Source of the DNA: Diplocarpon mali
Lineage: Eukaryota > Ascomycota > Leotiomycetes > Helotiales > Drepanopezizaceae
Reading direction: 5' to 3'
Length of the DNA stretch: 64,000 nt
NCBI GenBank assembly: GCA_024741835.1
Contig: JAENRP010000111.1
Coordinates: forward strand, 63,072 to 127,071
Part shown: piece after piece, positions 46,561 to 58,405 of the stretch
Position numbering within the stretch: position 1 is the first letter of the stretch
How the letters are laid out: every line of letters begins with the position of its first letter
Notes under the pieces: model-generated
What the model saw: only the letters and a program-made list of their open reading frames with translations
Told to the model about the DNA's origin: nothing
The model's database searches: none
Made by a program: the position numbers and the translations under genes

Positions 46561-48233
46561 ATGGCTTCCCATACACCGGCCGTTGTCATGGACAAGTAGG
46601 TGGTTCCCGACTCTGAAGGCAGCTCTAGCTCTCCCCCCCGAAGATGATGCATGGCTCTTTGTACAATAAAGCTCACTCTTTCTTTTCAGCGGTACCGGTT
46701 TCTCTAAGCTTGGTGGGTTCCCTGCGCCGACGTTGACCCTCTTCGCCCGCTGAGCAGTGCACAGGCTTCGCAGGCAACGATTCTCCCTCCTTTGTCTTCC
46801 CAACAGCCATTGCAACGAAGGGTCCGGCTGGCAGCGCTACTGCGGGCTCTGGATCTGGACGACCGGCAGTGGCTAATAAGCCATCATACCTTACGGGAGG
46901 AGCTGGTCAGGGCGGGCATCTGAACATGAAGCGTGGTACCGAGGATTTGGACTTCTTCATTGGCGATGAGGCACTTGCTGCGGCCAATGGACCAGGTACG
47001 CTGGGGAACAAGCGATTAGTGTATTGAATCATGCTGACTTTGTCAGGCTATAATATCAACTACCCAATTCGTCATGGTCAGATTGAAAACTGGGTAAATA
47101 TCTTGGGCCTCTTTGAAGTATGTTCAAAGTAACGTCTTTAGGACCATATGGAGAGATTCTGGTCCAACTCTATTTTCAAATATCTTCGAGTAGAGCCGGA
47201 AGACCACTACTTCTTGCTTACAGAACCTGTAAGCCCTGCCAAACAAACAGAGAAGGCTAGACCTCTGTTGACCAATGACCTAGCCTCTCAACCCTCCTGA
47301 AAACCGCGAGAACACGGCTGAGATCATGTTCGAGTCTTTCAACTGTGCTGGATTGTATATTGCGGTGCAAGCAGTGCTAGCTCTTGCAGCTTCTTGGACA
47401 TCATCGAAGGTTTCTGACCGGTCATTGACAGGGACGGTCATTGATTCCGGAGACGGTGTCACTCACGTCATTCCAGTTGCTGAAGGTTATGTCATTGGAT
47501 CCTCGATCAAATCCATTCCAATAGCTGGACGAGATATTACGTATTTTGTCCAATCACTACTCAGAGACAGAGGCGAGCCCGATTCCTCCTTGAAGACAGC
47601 TGGTGAGATCAAGGAAGAGTTCTGCTACGTATGCCCGGATATTGTTAAAGAGTTCTCTCGTTTTGACAGAGATCCTACACGCTTTGCAAAGCATCAAGTC
47701 ACTCAACCAGGTGGCCGTAAAGTCACCGTTGATGTCGGTTATGAGCGTTTCCTTGCTCCAGAAATCTTTTTCAACCCAGAAATTTACTCCTCAGACTTCC
47801 TGACGCCTCTCCCAACCGTTGTCGACGGAGTCATTCAATCTTCACCCATCGACGTACGTCGAGGGTTATACAAGAACATTGTTCTCTCCGGAGGAAGCAC
47901 GTTATACAAAGACTTTGGCCGCAGATTGCAACGTGACATCAAGCATCTTGCTGATGACAGAATAAGAGCAAGTGAGGCCAAGAGCGGTGGTGCTCGAAGT
48001 GGTGGTCTGGAAGTGCAGGTCATCTCGCACAAGAGACAACGGCACGGTCCGTGGTTCGGTGGAAGTTTGCTAGGCCAAACCCCTGAATTCAGAAGCTATT
48101 GTCATACAAAAGCTGGTAACTCTTATTTCCCTTCTTTACAAGATTTTTCACTAATAGGAATTTAGAATACGATGAAATAGGTCCATCGATTGTTCGACGA
48201 TTCGCTTTGTTGGGTGGTCCAGGTGGATCATAG
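46561..48233 (+). CDS. ARP3: actin-related protein 3 (Arp2/3 complex)
   Basis: The spliced protein has 440 residues from seven exons: 46561-46595, 46690-46712, 46765-46995, 47047-47093, 47142-47228, 47284-48115 and 48166-48233. Arp3 is a core of the Arp2/3 actin nucleator. The N-terminus [18 protein letters not shown] is the nucleotide-binding P-loop of actins and is assembled from three exons, the second of only 23 nt. Later motifs are [67 protein letters not shown] and [15 protein letters not shown]. The C-terminus reads [19 protein letters not shown] Gly/Ser/Ala-rich insert near residue 40-60 ([13 protein letters not shown]) is typical of fungal Arp3. All introns are GT-AG. Confidence 0.95.
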
Positions 48234-50654
48234 GAACGAGGTCAGGGAGCGATGGAATGGGCAGAAGACAGAGGGAGGATAGTCAGAGAAAGGATCCGTG
48301 GACGAAAAATATTAGATTGGAGGAGAGAAACAGCTATGAATATAAGCGTGCGATCAAGCATCATTTCTCTACTAGTTCAGATTGCGTGCTTATCAGTGGA
48401 TAACAGCCCTTCCTTACTTTCTAAGCTTTTTTTGCGCTATACAGTATTGACTTGATACAGCATTCCGAGGTTTTGTTGGTGGATCGTTTGTAAAAATCTG
48501 CTTGTGCTTGGTAACGACGAATATACTGACTGGCCTCGGGTTCTACATACCGAGTAAGAAGCGCTGTAGCGCGCCTCTATGCTCGGCGTCGGTACGTACA
48601 TACATCCACATAAATTATAACAGGCCAGTATATTTACTGTCAATTTCTTATGAGTATTGAAACATTTTCAGGATGTCGATATCTTCGCCTACTGCAAGTC
48701 CAGGCCTCGGAAATGATCAAAGCATGCTTAGACCTGAATTCAACAAAGCGTAAACAAGGGAGATACCCATGCACTCACAATTCTTTCGGAAATCACAGAG
48801 TCACAATGAGCCTTTGATGCTTAGCAAAAGAGCTTTTTCATAATATCAAGTGTCTCAAAAGACGAAGACGTAAATAGAAAGGATTGTCTATCAAATGATC
48901 CGCTAGAGCAAACGTCAGAACTCTTTTCAATTCGCAATAATAATTACCTTGGAAACTTTTTGTGCGACATTACGTTCCGAAATAGTATCACCGGAATTGC
49001 GGAGAAGTCAGACATTTTGTCTTTGGAAGCCAAATCATGTCATCCATGATACTTTCAGCAACTTTGGGGAAGCGTAACCTCTTGATGAACAGCCACAGAC
49101 AAGTCCCCCGGTGGTCTGCTTTTCAAAATACCCCAGGCTTCAAGGGTAGAGCAGCAGTACATGACGAAATTCAGGCAAGGCACTTGGTGCGGCGACAGCG
49201 AGACTGTGCTATCAGCGCTGAATGTGTAGGCTCACGCAGCTCAGCTCTGGTCTGCTAGGAATTCTAACTAGGGCTTATAAGAAACTGGATCAAAGGTAAA
49301 TTCTCCCGCTTCTACATCTATGAAGTCAAGTCGTATTCAGGGAACATGATTTTGTCAGCCTGATAACGTCTTTGTAGTCGCTCACAGCGCGCTTAACTAG
49401 GTACTTACTAACAAGCTCCATCTAGCAGCGCTAGTGATGGAGTTTTTGAAGCTTTAAATAGAAATATTAGTAGATGTAGTCTAACTCTAACTTGTCACTA
49501 CAAGCTCGAGCGCTAACTATGCCATGACTTCTCACATGGTAACTGATTTTTCAAGAAGAACATGTAACACCAACAATAGATCCTTAAAATATGTAAAGCC
49601 AATGATTACTCTCCACTATTAAGATATATCACCCCGAAAAATCATCCAGGCAGCTTCTTTTCGAAAAATTAGAAATGTAAACAATATTGATTAGGGCTGC
49701 AAGTTAAAGAGCACGGATCAAAGGGCCCCCCAAAGAGTGCGCACTCAGCGTGACTGCAGGTTATAGCGTTCCATTCAAAGTGCTTGAGAACTAGCTCTCT
49801 TCTCCTGGGCACTACGAATTTCGAGATCACAGCTGCAAGAAGCCATATTTGCGCCAGACGTCATGGCAAGCAAGCGGGCAGCTATTCTTGTGACCTCCCT
49901 AGCGTCGCAGGATATTATGAATTTGCCAATTGTTTTATCTTCAAATCTGCTGTGCGCAATGCCAATGTTTTTCCTTTTTTTTGTTGAAGCTAGCTGCCGT
50001 AGATATTTTGAGTACTTAAAAGCCTCGACTTCGCTTTGCAACCTACGCCACGCGTCTGGGGACTCCGAGATATTGCAGCCCTGGTATAACGATACTTTCC
50101 CTCAAGAGCTTTACTGATGCCGTCACTTATATTATTTATTACACACCTACGACTAATTATGTCATTCGGTGTTTAGCAGCTCTGGGCTAAGATAGTTCTG
50201 GATAGTGTAGCTCCTCCTAGATTTCCCAGGTAGAAACCATCATTAACAGCAGCGCCTTTATATTTTCGCAGGCGTGTATGGCAATAAGAGGTGTTTGAAA
50301 GGTCTTTGAGAAGGATTGTATCTCCTTTCCCCTCAGATCGAAAGGTAGAAAAAAAACATGACCTAAGCGAGGTCGACTAGTTCTCTTTTGATTCCCTCCT
50401 TTCACGAACTCTTAGCTTCGAAGTAAGCGACTACAATTCGGTCATTATCGGGAGCCGCTAACCATTGTCTTCGACTACAATGCCTACCTTAGTGCGCTTT
50501 GTGATTGTGGAGCAAAGTCGTCGACTATAAAAATTCTCGAGCGATTCCTGTACTCGACAAAGAACGCATTCATTCACACAAAGGCAACGAAGGAGATCGT
50601 TTTCAAAAATTCCTTTCAAGCTTCTCTTTGACTGGCCTGTATTTACGTGTAAAA
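48234..50654. other. AT-rich intergenic region
   Basis: This 2.4 kb region between ARP3 and the LPMO gene grows AT-rich from about 48.8 kb on. Frames are short and unrecognised. No complete transposon frame is visible; decayed repeat sequence is possible but not shown. Confidence 0.5.
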
Positions 50655-52000
50655 ATGCATCCCACCTCTTTCGTTATTATGCTTGTCGTTCTAACAGCTA
50701 CAACTGTTCATTCCCACATGGAAATGAAGTTTCCGAGTCCTCTTGGTGCTCGACCTATCGACACCAACCTCCATGCCCCCCTTGAGTATGTTCACATCCG
50801 TCTCGCCAACACAGAATATCACTGACCGTTTGGTTTCCAGGAAAGACGGAAGCAACTTTCCCTGCCATGGCCATCTGAACTTCGCTGGAAAAAGCGTCAT
50901 TACATGGCCCGCCGGCTCCGAGGCACACATAATCGTCGGCGGAGTCTTGGACCCTGCGAAGGGAGATACCAAGCCTGCTTTCCACAATGGGTATGCGAAA
51001 CCCACTCAGCCTCAATCCAGGTGTCTCCGAAGTTTACCAGATCAGAATCGTGTAATCGTGGAGACTCCAGAGTGCTTTTGCGTTTCGAGCCTGAGAAAGG
51101 TACTGATCATTGAATAGTGGAAGCTGTCAAGCTGCTCTTTCGTACGATTCTGGAAAGACTTGGAAAGTTATTCACTCGTACCAAGGCGGAGTAAGCCTGA
51201 ACCCACTCTCAAAATCCCTCTCCCCTGACTTAAAGAGCCTTACTGATACTCTCGATTTCTAGTGTCCAATCGAGGGGGACACCACTCTGAACTTCAAGAT
51301 TCCTTCCGACGCAGCCTCTGGCGACGCATTGTTTGCTTGGCTCTGGTGGAATCACACAGGTATTCTAATCGGCCCAAAGTATGAAGAGATCATTAACCTA
51401 AATCAAGGTCAACGCGAGATGTATATGAACTGCGCTTCGGTTACGATTGCGGCTGGAGGTGGCCCTGCACCGGCAGTTCCATTCTCACAGCGTCCGGACA
51501 TCTTCCGCGCCAACATCGGCAACGGCTGTGCTACTGTTGAGGACAAAGATACTTTCTTTCCGAACCCAGGCCCAGAAGTTGACGTCACAACGGTCAGAAC
51601 CAAACAAGAAGGCTCCTATGTAGGAATGTGTGGGACCGCTGGCGCACCAAGCTCGTCCAAATCCGCATCAAACCCAACACCTGCCCAGAATCAAATCCAG
51701 AACGCTGCAGTTGGCAGAGTCGCTCCTCATGGAGCATCTGTGGTTATTGACATTCTGCCCACCAGACCGAAGAAGCCGTCATCTCCTTCCAGCGCTGCTC
51801 CCTGTGGATCTTTGAAAGTAAGCAGCGATGGCGAGTGTAGCGGTAGCCAGACTTGCAGTGGATCTACCTGGGGACGTTGCTGCTCAGAATGGGGATATTG
51901 CGGCAGCAAAGCTGCGTATTGTCAAAAGGGATGCCAGCCCGGCTTTGGCGCTTGTGATACTCCAGCTCTGATCCGTGGCCGTCAAGTCTGGAAGAGCTGA
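50655..52000 (+). CDS. secreted AA11-type lytic polysaccharide monooxygenase with C-terminal CBM18 chitin-binding module
   Basis: The spliced protein has 347 residues from exons 50655-50785, 50841-50990, 51118-51190, 51263-51359 and 51408-52000. AA11 enzymes use copper to cut chitin oxidatively. Residues 1-20 form a signal peptide; cleavage after VHS exposes His21, the N-terminal copper ligand (HMEMKFPSP). SNFPCHGHLNF, AALSYDSGKTWKVIHSYQGG, GDALFAWLWWNHTGQREMYM and NCASVTI match AA11 cores. Every splice site falls on a conserved junction (HNGGSCQAALSY, NHTGQREMYMNC). A Ser/Pro linker leads to a hevein-like CBM18 at about 283-334 (CSGSTWGRCCSEWGYCGSKA) with eight cysteines. Its likely role is remodelling of chitin, the fungus's own or that of insects or other fungi. 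It is next to AT-rich DNA. Confidence 0.9.
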
Positions 52001-52536
52001 AGGCCGACGTGCTGAGAGACTGCAGCCAAGGGGCATGGCATTGTACATTTATCACTTCGAAAGATTTCCACAGGTGTAAATCAAGCGAGTAACTTTGTAG
52101 TTTCTGAATTGCTCTCTTACTTTGTAATTTTTGAGCTTATAGAACAGCTCTCAACAAAGAAATAAAAACTATTTGCTTGCGCACGCATCCACTTGACTTG
52201 AAGACATGACTGCGTTCCACACGTATCTCTTATGGTAATCGCTCCGCCACACGAAGTTCTCGAGATCGGCAATGTCTCAACAGACCGCTGTTTCTGAAAC
52301 CGTTCCATCGCTACCTGGAGAACAATGCCCCTCATCTCTGTTCTCTCCACATAACCTCGAGAACAGACAGATTTTCCCAAAACAGGCCACTTCCCGCCTA
52401 ACATAAATACCTCCCCATGAATCCCCTACCTTCCAGCCCCCTTCCACTTCCGACTCAGGATCCACCGCCAACTCGCTCACACACTCCCTACCATTCACAC
52501 AAACACAACGTAAGACACCATCCCGCCCACAGAAAT
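52001..52536. other. intergenic region
   Basis: This is the 3' flank of the LPMO gene and the leader of the small gene that follows. A GTAAGA...CCACAG segment (52510-52532) just before the next ATG looks like the ends of an intron but is too short for one. Confidence 0.4.
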
Positions 52537-52737
52537 ATGTGCCGCGAGAGCACTCGCGTCTTCCGCTGCGGCCACACGGAGACCCGGACGCGGATGTGCG
52601 CCGCCACGCGCAGCATCGGCGGCTGGCCGGAGGAGTGCGAAGACCTCCGGGCCCGCGACCGCTACAGCCTCACAAGATGTCGGCGCTGCCTGCGGAGAGG
52701 GCGCGGCCGCGGCTGGCTGTGCTTCCGCCAGCTATAG
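52537..52737 (+). CDS. small Cys-rich protein, possibly zinc-binding
   Basis: The frame codes 66 residues. The pattern MCRESTRVFRCGHTETR, then MCAATR, then EECED and RCRRCL resembles small fungal proteins with Cys and Cys-Gly-His pairs spaced as in zinc knuckles. No signal peptide is seen. I do not know a function. The frame is open upstream to 52417 without being protein-like, so the start at 52537 is the first ATG with Cys-rich sequence behind it. High GC contrasts with the AT-rich flanks, which supports coding. It may be a chance frame. Confidence 0.4.
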   Translation: MCRESTRVFRCGHTETRTRMCAATRSIGGWPEECEDLRARDRYSLTRCRRCLRRGRGRGWLCFRQL

Positions 52738-54390
52738 CTATAGCGGTGGAAGCAGAGCGAGAGACCGGGCGAGGTAAGTCTTCGGACAAGAGAGCGGGTT
52801 GCGCCGCAAGAGGGGGGGGCTTTGTGGTTTAGCGATTTGCGATTTGAGTTTCCTCTTGAGGGGCGGAGTGGGTGCGTTTCTTGCGCTTCTCTTGTAAGGG
52901 TGCTGGTCTTGGATCGGATCTGGCAGAGATGGTATTCTTGAGCGTCATTATTCTTTGTGAGATAAACAGAGTTTCTGCTAGGGAGTATTGTGAATCAAGA
53001 TGTGTACGAAAAAACAGCAAGTTGCCCCAAGTTGTGAATATACATGTAATTCCAATGGCTGCCTCTTTCTTCCAAAACTCTTCACCTTCATTGTCTCTCT
53101 TATAGTAAATTACATCTTCATGAGCACTGACCGCTTACTGAATGGAAAAAAAATTTACTTTGACGATATGCATGACGATGTGACCTAGGTTAGGTTTGGT
53201 AGTTGATTCAGGGTTTGATTCTAAGGCTGTCTCGTTGGTTTGTTGATGCTATCTTCGCTTATTTCAGCTCAAGGTTCAGGAGACCTTCATCGAATCATCC
53301 CCTTGCATATACATATGCATATGCCCTTAAGCTCTACCCACCCTTTTCTTTTTAATCCACTTGTACACGAGTCTTTGGTCTTAGGACGAGCTCCCTCTTT
53401 GTCTACATCATGATCCTCTCATCACATTTACGCAGGAACATATGATTTTATATGAAGTACGATGCGGCGCGCTTAATTAAACTTTAGTAAAAAGCTTCGT
53501 GAATATATACAACGTCCCTAATTTTATATACTAGAATAAAAACAAAGAAATATACAAAACAATATCAGAGGTCTGTGGCGCGTAGCCACGAGAATAAGGT
53601 CTAAGTGGATGCCGTCGCTGAAATATGAGTCTCCGAACCTTTTAACTTCTAAAGCATCAAGTAGCAGAAAGCACTAACCGAATACTTAAGCCTCGGTTAT
53701 ATACGCTCTTCTTTTGGACATATACGAATTCGTCGCGTAAAATAAATCTCACTGATTTATTGACCCTATCTCAACCTGTTTCCTGAGTCTGCCTGACAAA
53801 GTCCCTGGAGCCATTACAGCTTCCTCTCAGTTATGCCGTGACATGACTTGTCCAGGGATTGTTTGCAGTTACTGACACTTGCAGATTGACTCAAGTTGTT
53901 CTAGAAGAATTACTGCTCGGTATTAGGGCAATAGTGGTATTCTATTCTGTGCTTGGCCAGACTGTTTTGTCCGCCCAGCCGACTCTTCCTGTGGCTATCT
54001 CCTTGCTCCGTAGAAGCTTGGATTTACACACTTTTAGATTACAACAGAAGGTACACTAGTGAGATATGAAGAATTACTCAGTTGTTTGCTGAGGCTTTTC
54101 CTATCTCTAGATTGTTTTCCATCCAGTAAAACGGTTATTAAATTATCTGGTTAATTTCCACTGTTCATTCCATCCTACGTGCGGAAATTCTTTCCTCTCA
54201 GGCTAGAAATGATAAGGGTCTTAAAGCGAGTCAGATCTACACGTGGGATTAATCTCTGATTTTCTACTGTACAGTGTATAGCCTCTGTATACGAGTTTCC
54301 TTTTCCCAGTCCCTACCCCTTACTACGCGCCTCCCCAACTCAACCCTGTCAGCACCACCCCCTCGCCGCCAACGGCCACCAAAGGGGCGA
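52738..54390. other. AT-rich intergenic region
   Basis: This 1.65 kb stretch, AT-rich between about 53.0 and 54.25 kb, holds no recognisable gene. Short frames only. Confidence 0.5.
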
Positions 54391-55169
54391 TCAAGTGCCG
54401 CACGCGATATCCGTCGGGGTAACCGAAGGCTCGATGATGAAGTCGTCGTACTTGGCCAGGTTGCCCGCATGGGTCTTCATCGAGAGCGCCCCGCTCGCGT
54501 CTTTCAAGACATGGAAACGGGTGGAGTAGCTGCAGTAAGCGACAGTCAGCAATCGGCACCGTTCGCTCGGCGAGGGGTGACGTACTAGGACTGCGAGCAG
54601 TTGCCGCCGCTGTAGCTCGTCTCAATCACGCCGAGAACCTGTAATTTGACGCGCTTAGCTGGAATGTTCCTCCAAAGCCCCCGGAGACAACACTCTCTGC
54701 TTCTTGGACTTGGGACTTGGGACTTGGGGCTGCGGGGGCAGGTGTTTTTTTATATCTATAATTGTTGTTTTGACTGACCTGGAAGACCTTCTCTGTGGCT
54801 GACTCCGAGTCAACAGTGGTGACGTTGGGCCGGTGATTCCAGCGCTTGTGGCCATCGGTTGGCATCAGACGCTCCTTCATGGCGATGATTTCCTCGGAGC
54901 CGGTCGCAACGATTCCCCGGACGATGAGCTGCCCGTCCGGCGTGAAGAAGTCGGAAAAGGTGGTGGTGACGACTGGGTCTTCTGTCATGAGGTACAGCCT
55001 GCAAAAATAAATCAGAGTCGTGGATTTGATCCTCGGGGGAGATGGCTGACTCTTCGAGGTAGGCTTTGAAACCTGCATCGATACCGGGTCCCTCCGAATA
55101 CAAGGCCATGTCAAGGGAGTTGACAAGACCTGCGAGGCCGAAGGCCATAGATATCGAGGAGAATTTCAT
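54391..55169 (-). CDS. SnoaL-like (NTF2-fold) protein, probably secreted
   Basis: The spliced protein has 176 residues from exons 55169-55051, 54998-54779, 54638-54586 and 54529-54391. The N-terminus MKFSSISMAFGLAGLVNS is a plausible signal peptide. The rest fits the SnoaL/NTF2-like fold: AYLEELYLMTEDPV, SDFFTPDGQLIVRGI, GSEEIIAMKERLMP, HRPNVTTV, then VLGVIETSYSGGNCSQSYYS and KYDDFIIEPSVTPTDIACG at the end. Similar secreted proteins of unknown function are common in plant-associated fungi (family knowledge). Introns were placed where they restore conserved joins, notably CSQS-YYSTRF and EE-LYLMTED. The second intron (140 nt) is longer than others and open in one frame, but it reads as low complexity. 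Function is not known. Confidence 0.75.
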
Positions 55170-57337
55170 CTTGTCTGGTTGGTTGCAAAGCGGTAAAGAA
55201 TGTGAGATAAGGGTGGCGGCTCTTAGCGGCGAGAGTGAGGTACAGGTCGATGAAGTCGCTGAAGTCCAAGTCTGGGAATCTGATAAAGCTGCTTTGTACC
55301 GAATTGTAAGAAAAAGGAATGGGAATCGACTTTTTAAGAACGTCTTTCAACCGCGCTTTGATATTCATCTCGCCGACTGAATCTCGCTAATCTGTTTACT
55401 ACAACCTGACTCACTCCCCAAGCGACCTAGCTCTAATCCCGTCGCAATTCCCGTCGTATCATGCCATGACAGTAGTGCACCTAGTCTCGGTAATACCAAT
55501 TACGTGATACCGCAAGATCTCCATGGAGTCGCGCGACCCACCAATGTTCACTATGCCGCGTATACAAGGTATCAGAGAAAAGGACTTGTTGCGAAGTACG
55601 TTATTTAATTAGTAATAATAGCTCTGCTAGCCCTAGCAAACATTCTTTAGAGTAGGCTCGGTACCGTTGATGAAACGCTTTGTATAATCGGGTAGAATTA
55701 AGGAGAAGATATACTGCCTGAGAGAGAGATATCCTTAGCTCTGGAAGGACAGGAGGTCCTTCCGTGCTACACGGCTAAGAACTGATACACCACGCTAGAT
55801 TGCGGTGAGTGCAAATAGCCCGACTAGCCCTAGGAAAGATTACTTAGATTAATCTGCAGTAATCAGCCCTTCCACGTGCCGAGCTTTGAAGAAAACCCCA
55901 TAGAAATAGATTAAAAGGGTTGGCCTTACAAGCATTCAACCGAATGGAAGTCTTCCCTAGCTGTTGCGGAATGAAGGACAGCCCCCAAGCAGTGATCGTG
56001 CGACTTGACTAGAATTATACGGCGGCAAAAGTACTTCTGCTGCGTGTTAGTACTCGTGGGATATCTCCACTCCTTTCCAAGGGGCTGCGGATATGGACCA
56101 TCAGATTCATGGGCGGTAGGTGAATTCCTGGTTGGCCAAAGAGACCTTGTAATACATTTATTTAGTGTGTACAACTTTGGATTTTCTTATTTGATTTTTA
56201 ATTTTTTTTGTTTTTTTTTGTTTCCGAGTACGGGTAGTCAAAACCCGGGTGACGGGTAAGAATTCTAACCACATATACAAGCGAGGCACATCAAACGCCT
56301 CAGAACTCTAAGTGACTTCAACGATGGACTGATATATACCATGATTCAGCGGTGAACTGTCGTCCCTGGTCTTTGGCAGGGGCCTGTCACTAATTAAAAA
56401 GGGGTTGTTATGGTAATAGGATAAGTCTGCACTGGAAATGATGTATTTACATAAACATTTGAGATAATATGATTTGGTAAGGTAGACTTAAACTTTACCA
56501 ACAGCTCTACGATAATTAATTATACTCTCCAGCAGCCCTGTAAGCTTACATTTAAATTATCTAAATAATTAATCATTATTCAATTATACTGTGGTAGACG
56601 CACCTCAGAGATATTACCTAATTAGGGCCGAGGCTAATTCCCCTTGTCGACCCGGTATAGAAATTCGCCGCTGTACCACCATTTTGCCATTGTTTTATCC
56701 CGCGTACAGTGGGTCACGCGTCCGACAGTATTCTAGCCATTCGGCTTTGAGGATTCGTGCTTGAGTTGATTCCAAAGTATACTTCTTGGAGAGTGATCTG
56801 TTTGTTCTGGGATCCACCGTACTCGAAAAGAATCAAAATCGCGAGCTCACAGACTTGCGGCCCGTTGAACGAGATAGTCGAGGCTCGTCTTTTCAATACT
56901 GGACTGCCGGTAGCCAAAGTTTGCCGAGTATCTACCGTCGAGGCTCCAACCAGCCCGTAGATCTCACGTCCGGCGTACTTGGTCGATAATGCGCCGGAGA
57001 TGAAGGCCGGGCAGAGGCCGCATCTTGATCCGTGGCTTCAAGGCGACGGCTTGATATGGTGGCTTCTCGCCAAGTTCGATACCTCGAACGGAAAAGCTAC
57101 AGGCTGCTTTGCCGGGTTGTATTACAGACTCGGGGAAATCAAACTCGATCGGTCGATAACTCAAAGTGGCGACATTACTTTAGGGTTCTTTTTCTTGGGT
57201 AGACGTAGCATCTCGTCACTTCAAGCTCAAGGATTGCTATATTTTTCATTTTTACCCTCTATCACCAGTCTCCTCCAATCAGCTCGTGGAAATTTGTATG
57301 TCAGAGTCGTCACTAATGCCAATAGCGTTTGCCCGAA
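55170..57337. other. AT-rich intergenic region
   Basis: This 2.2 kb stretch is AT-rich from about 55.5 to 56.7 kb. A weak direct repeat, CTAGCCCTAG-centred, occurs near 55628 and again near 55823. No gene is recognised. Confidence 0.5.
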
Positions 57338-58405
57338 TCAAAGCTTCGCACTTCTGCTCTTCGATTTTGCTGCGGAGTTGATGTTAGCATGCTCTCCGAC
57401 ATAGCTTTGCCCACACCTTTCCAGGAAGAGTACCGACCTTCCAGCTCTTTCTTCTTCATTGCGAACCTCTTCACCGGCGCACCTTCGACGAATCTCTCAG
57501 AAAGAGCATCCACGGCATTAAGAGTTGCCAACATCCTCCCATCCCTCAGGGGTGCATTCTGCAGCCTCTTCATCTCCATCATACTCTTCCCGTCGTTGAC
57601 CTTCAGTTGTTCCTGCAGGTACGCCTTGACACTCTCGGCAAAGCCTTCATCGTCAAACACTCTGTTGACGATCCCCCACTGCTCAAGCTCCTGGGCGCTA
57701 AGTTTCCGGCCGAGCATGAAGAACTCGTTGGCACGGTGGACACCGATGCTTTGGGCGAAGTTGACGGACGACCCGTTCTCGGGAACGAGACCCAGGGCGC
57801 TGAAATTGCAGTGCAGGTAGCAGGACGAGGACGCGAACAAGAGGTCCGACGATCCTGTGAACCAGGCCGAGCCTCCGCCGACGGCAGGCCCGTTCAAGGC
57901 GACCACGAAGACCTTCTTATGGTCGTATATGGAACGCAGCATCTCGATTGCTGGGCCTCGTTGTTCAGCCAGCTGCTTTCAGTGAGATTCCGTGAGAGAA
58001 TGGGGGACCAACCTGGAGCGAACCTCGCGAGGTACGCAAGCTTCTTCTCCCCGTCGTGCGCAAAGGTCTGTGTCGCTTCCAGACCAGTTGCTGCTCACAT
58101 GATCAGCCTGTGGCCTTTGAATCCGAGCGGGTCACCAACACCGGACATCAGCGCCCGCTGAGAAGAAGCGTCCTTCTCCGGTGAGAACCGTGAACACGGT
58201 ATCAGGATGCTCGTTGAGTTCTCTGATGGCGCATATGGTTTCGGCCATCATGTTCCCTCCAAAGGCATTCAGGCTCTTCGGTCGATTGAACTGTCACGAC
58301 GTTAGACATTTCCGAGCTGGCCATCATCGTCATGTGCCTCGCCTTGATGGTGCCTATCTGCCCATCGATCTCGAGAATAATATCACGGTAGGATGCGGGA
58401 GCCAT
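57338..58405 (-). CDS. peroxisomal enoyl-CoA isomerase/hydratase (Eci1-like)
   Basis: Exons are 58405-58343, 58290-58140, 58090-58013, 57950-57438 (or 57417) and 57369-57338, giving 278 or 285 residues. The crotonase fold shows GQIGTIKFNRPKSLNAFGG, FFSAGADVR, the oxyanion segment NGPAVGGGSAWFTG and LGLVPENGSSVNFAQSIG. It shifts double bonds of unsaturated fatty acyl-CoAs during peroxisomal beta-oxidation. The last, 32-nt exon ends the protein in SRSAKL, a type 1 peroxisomal targeting signal; the unspliced frame runs past it. The first intron has a GC donor (AAG then GCGAGG) and a CTAAC branch point, and joins GTIK to FNRPKS exactly. The third exon has two possible acceptors three bases apart. 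The exact fourth donor is uncertain (GTCGGT or GTGTGG), but both keep the frame. Confidence 0.85.

Noticed and set aside
56220..56262. GGGTAG/CCCGGGTGACGGGTAAG-like sequence considered as interstitial telomere repeat
   Set aside because: It does not contain tandem TTAGGG units; it is a single GC-rich patch beside a T run.
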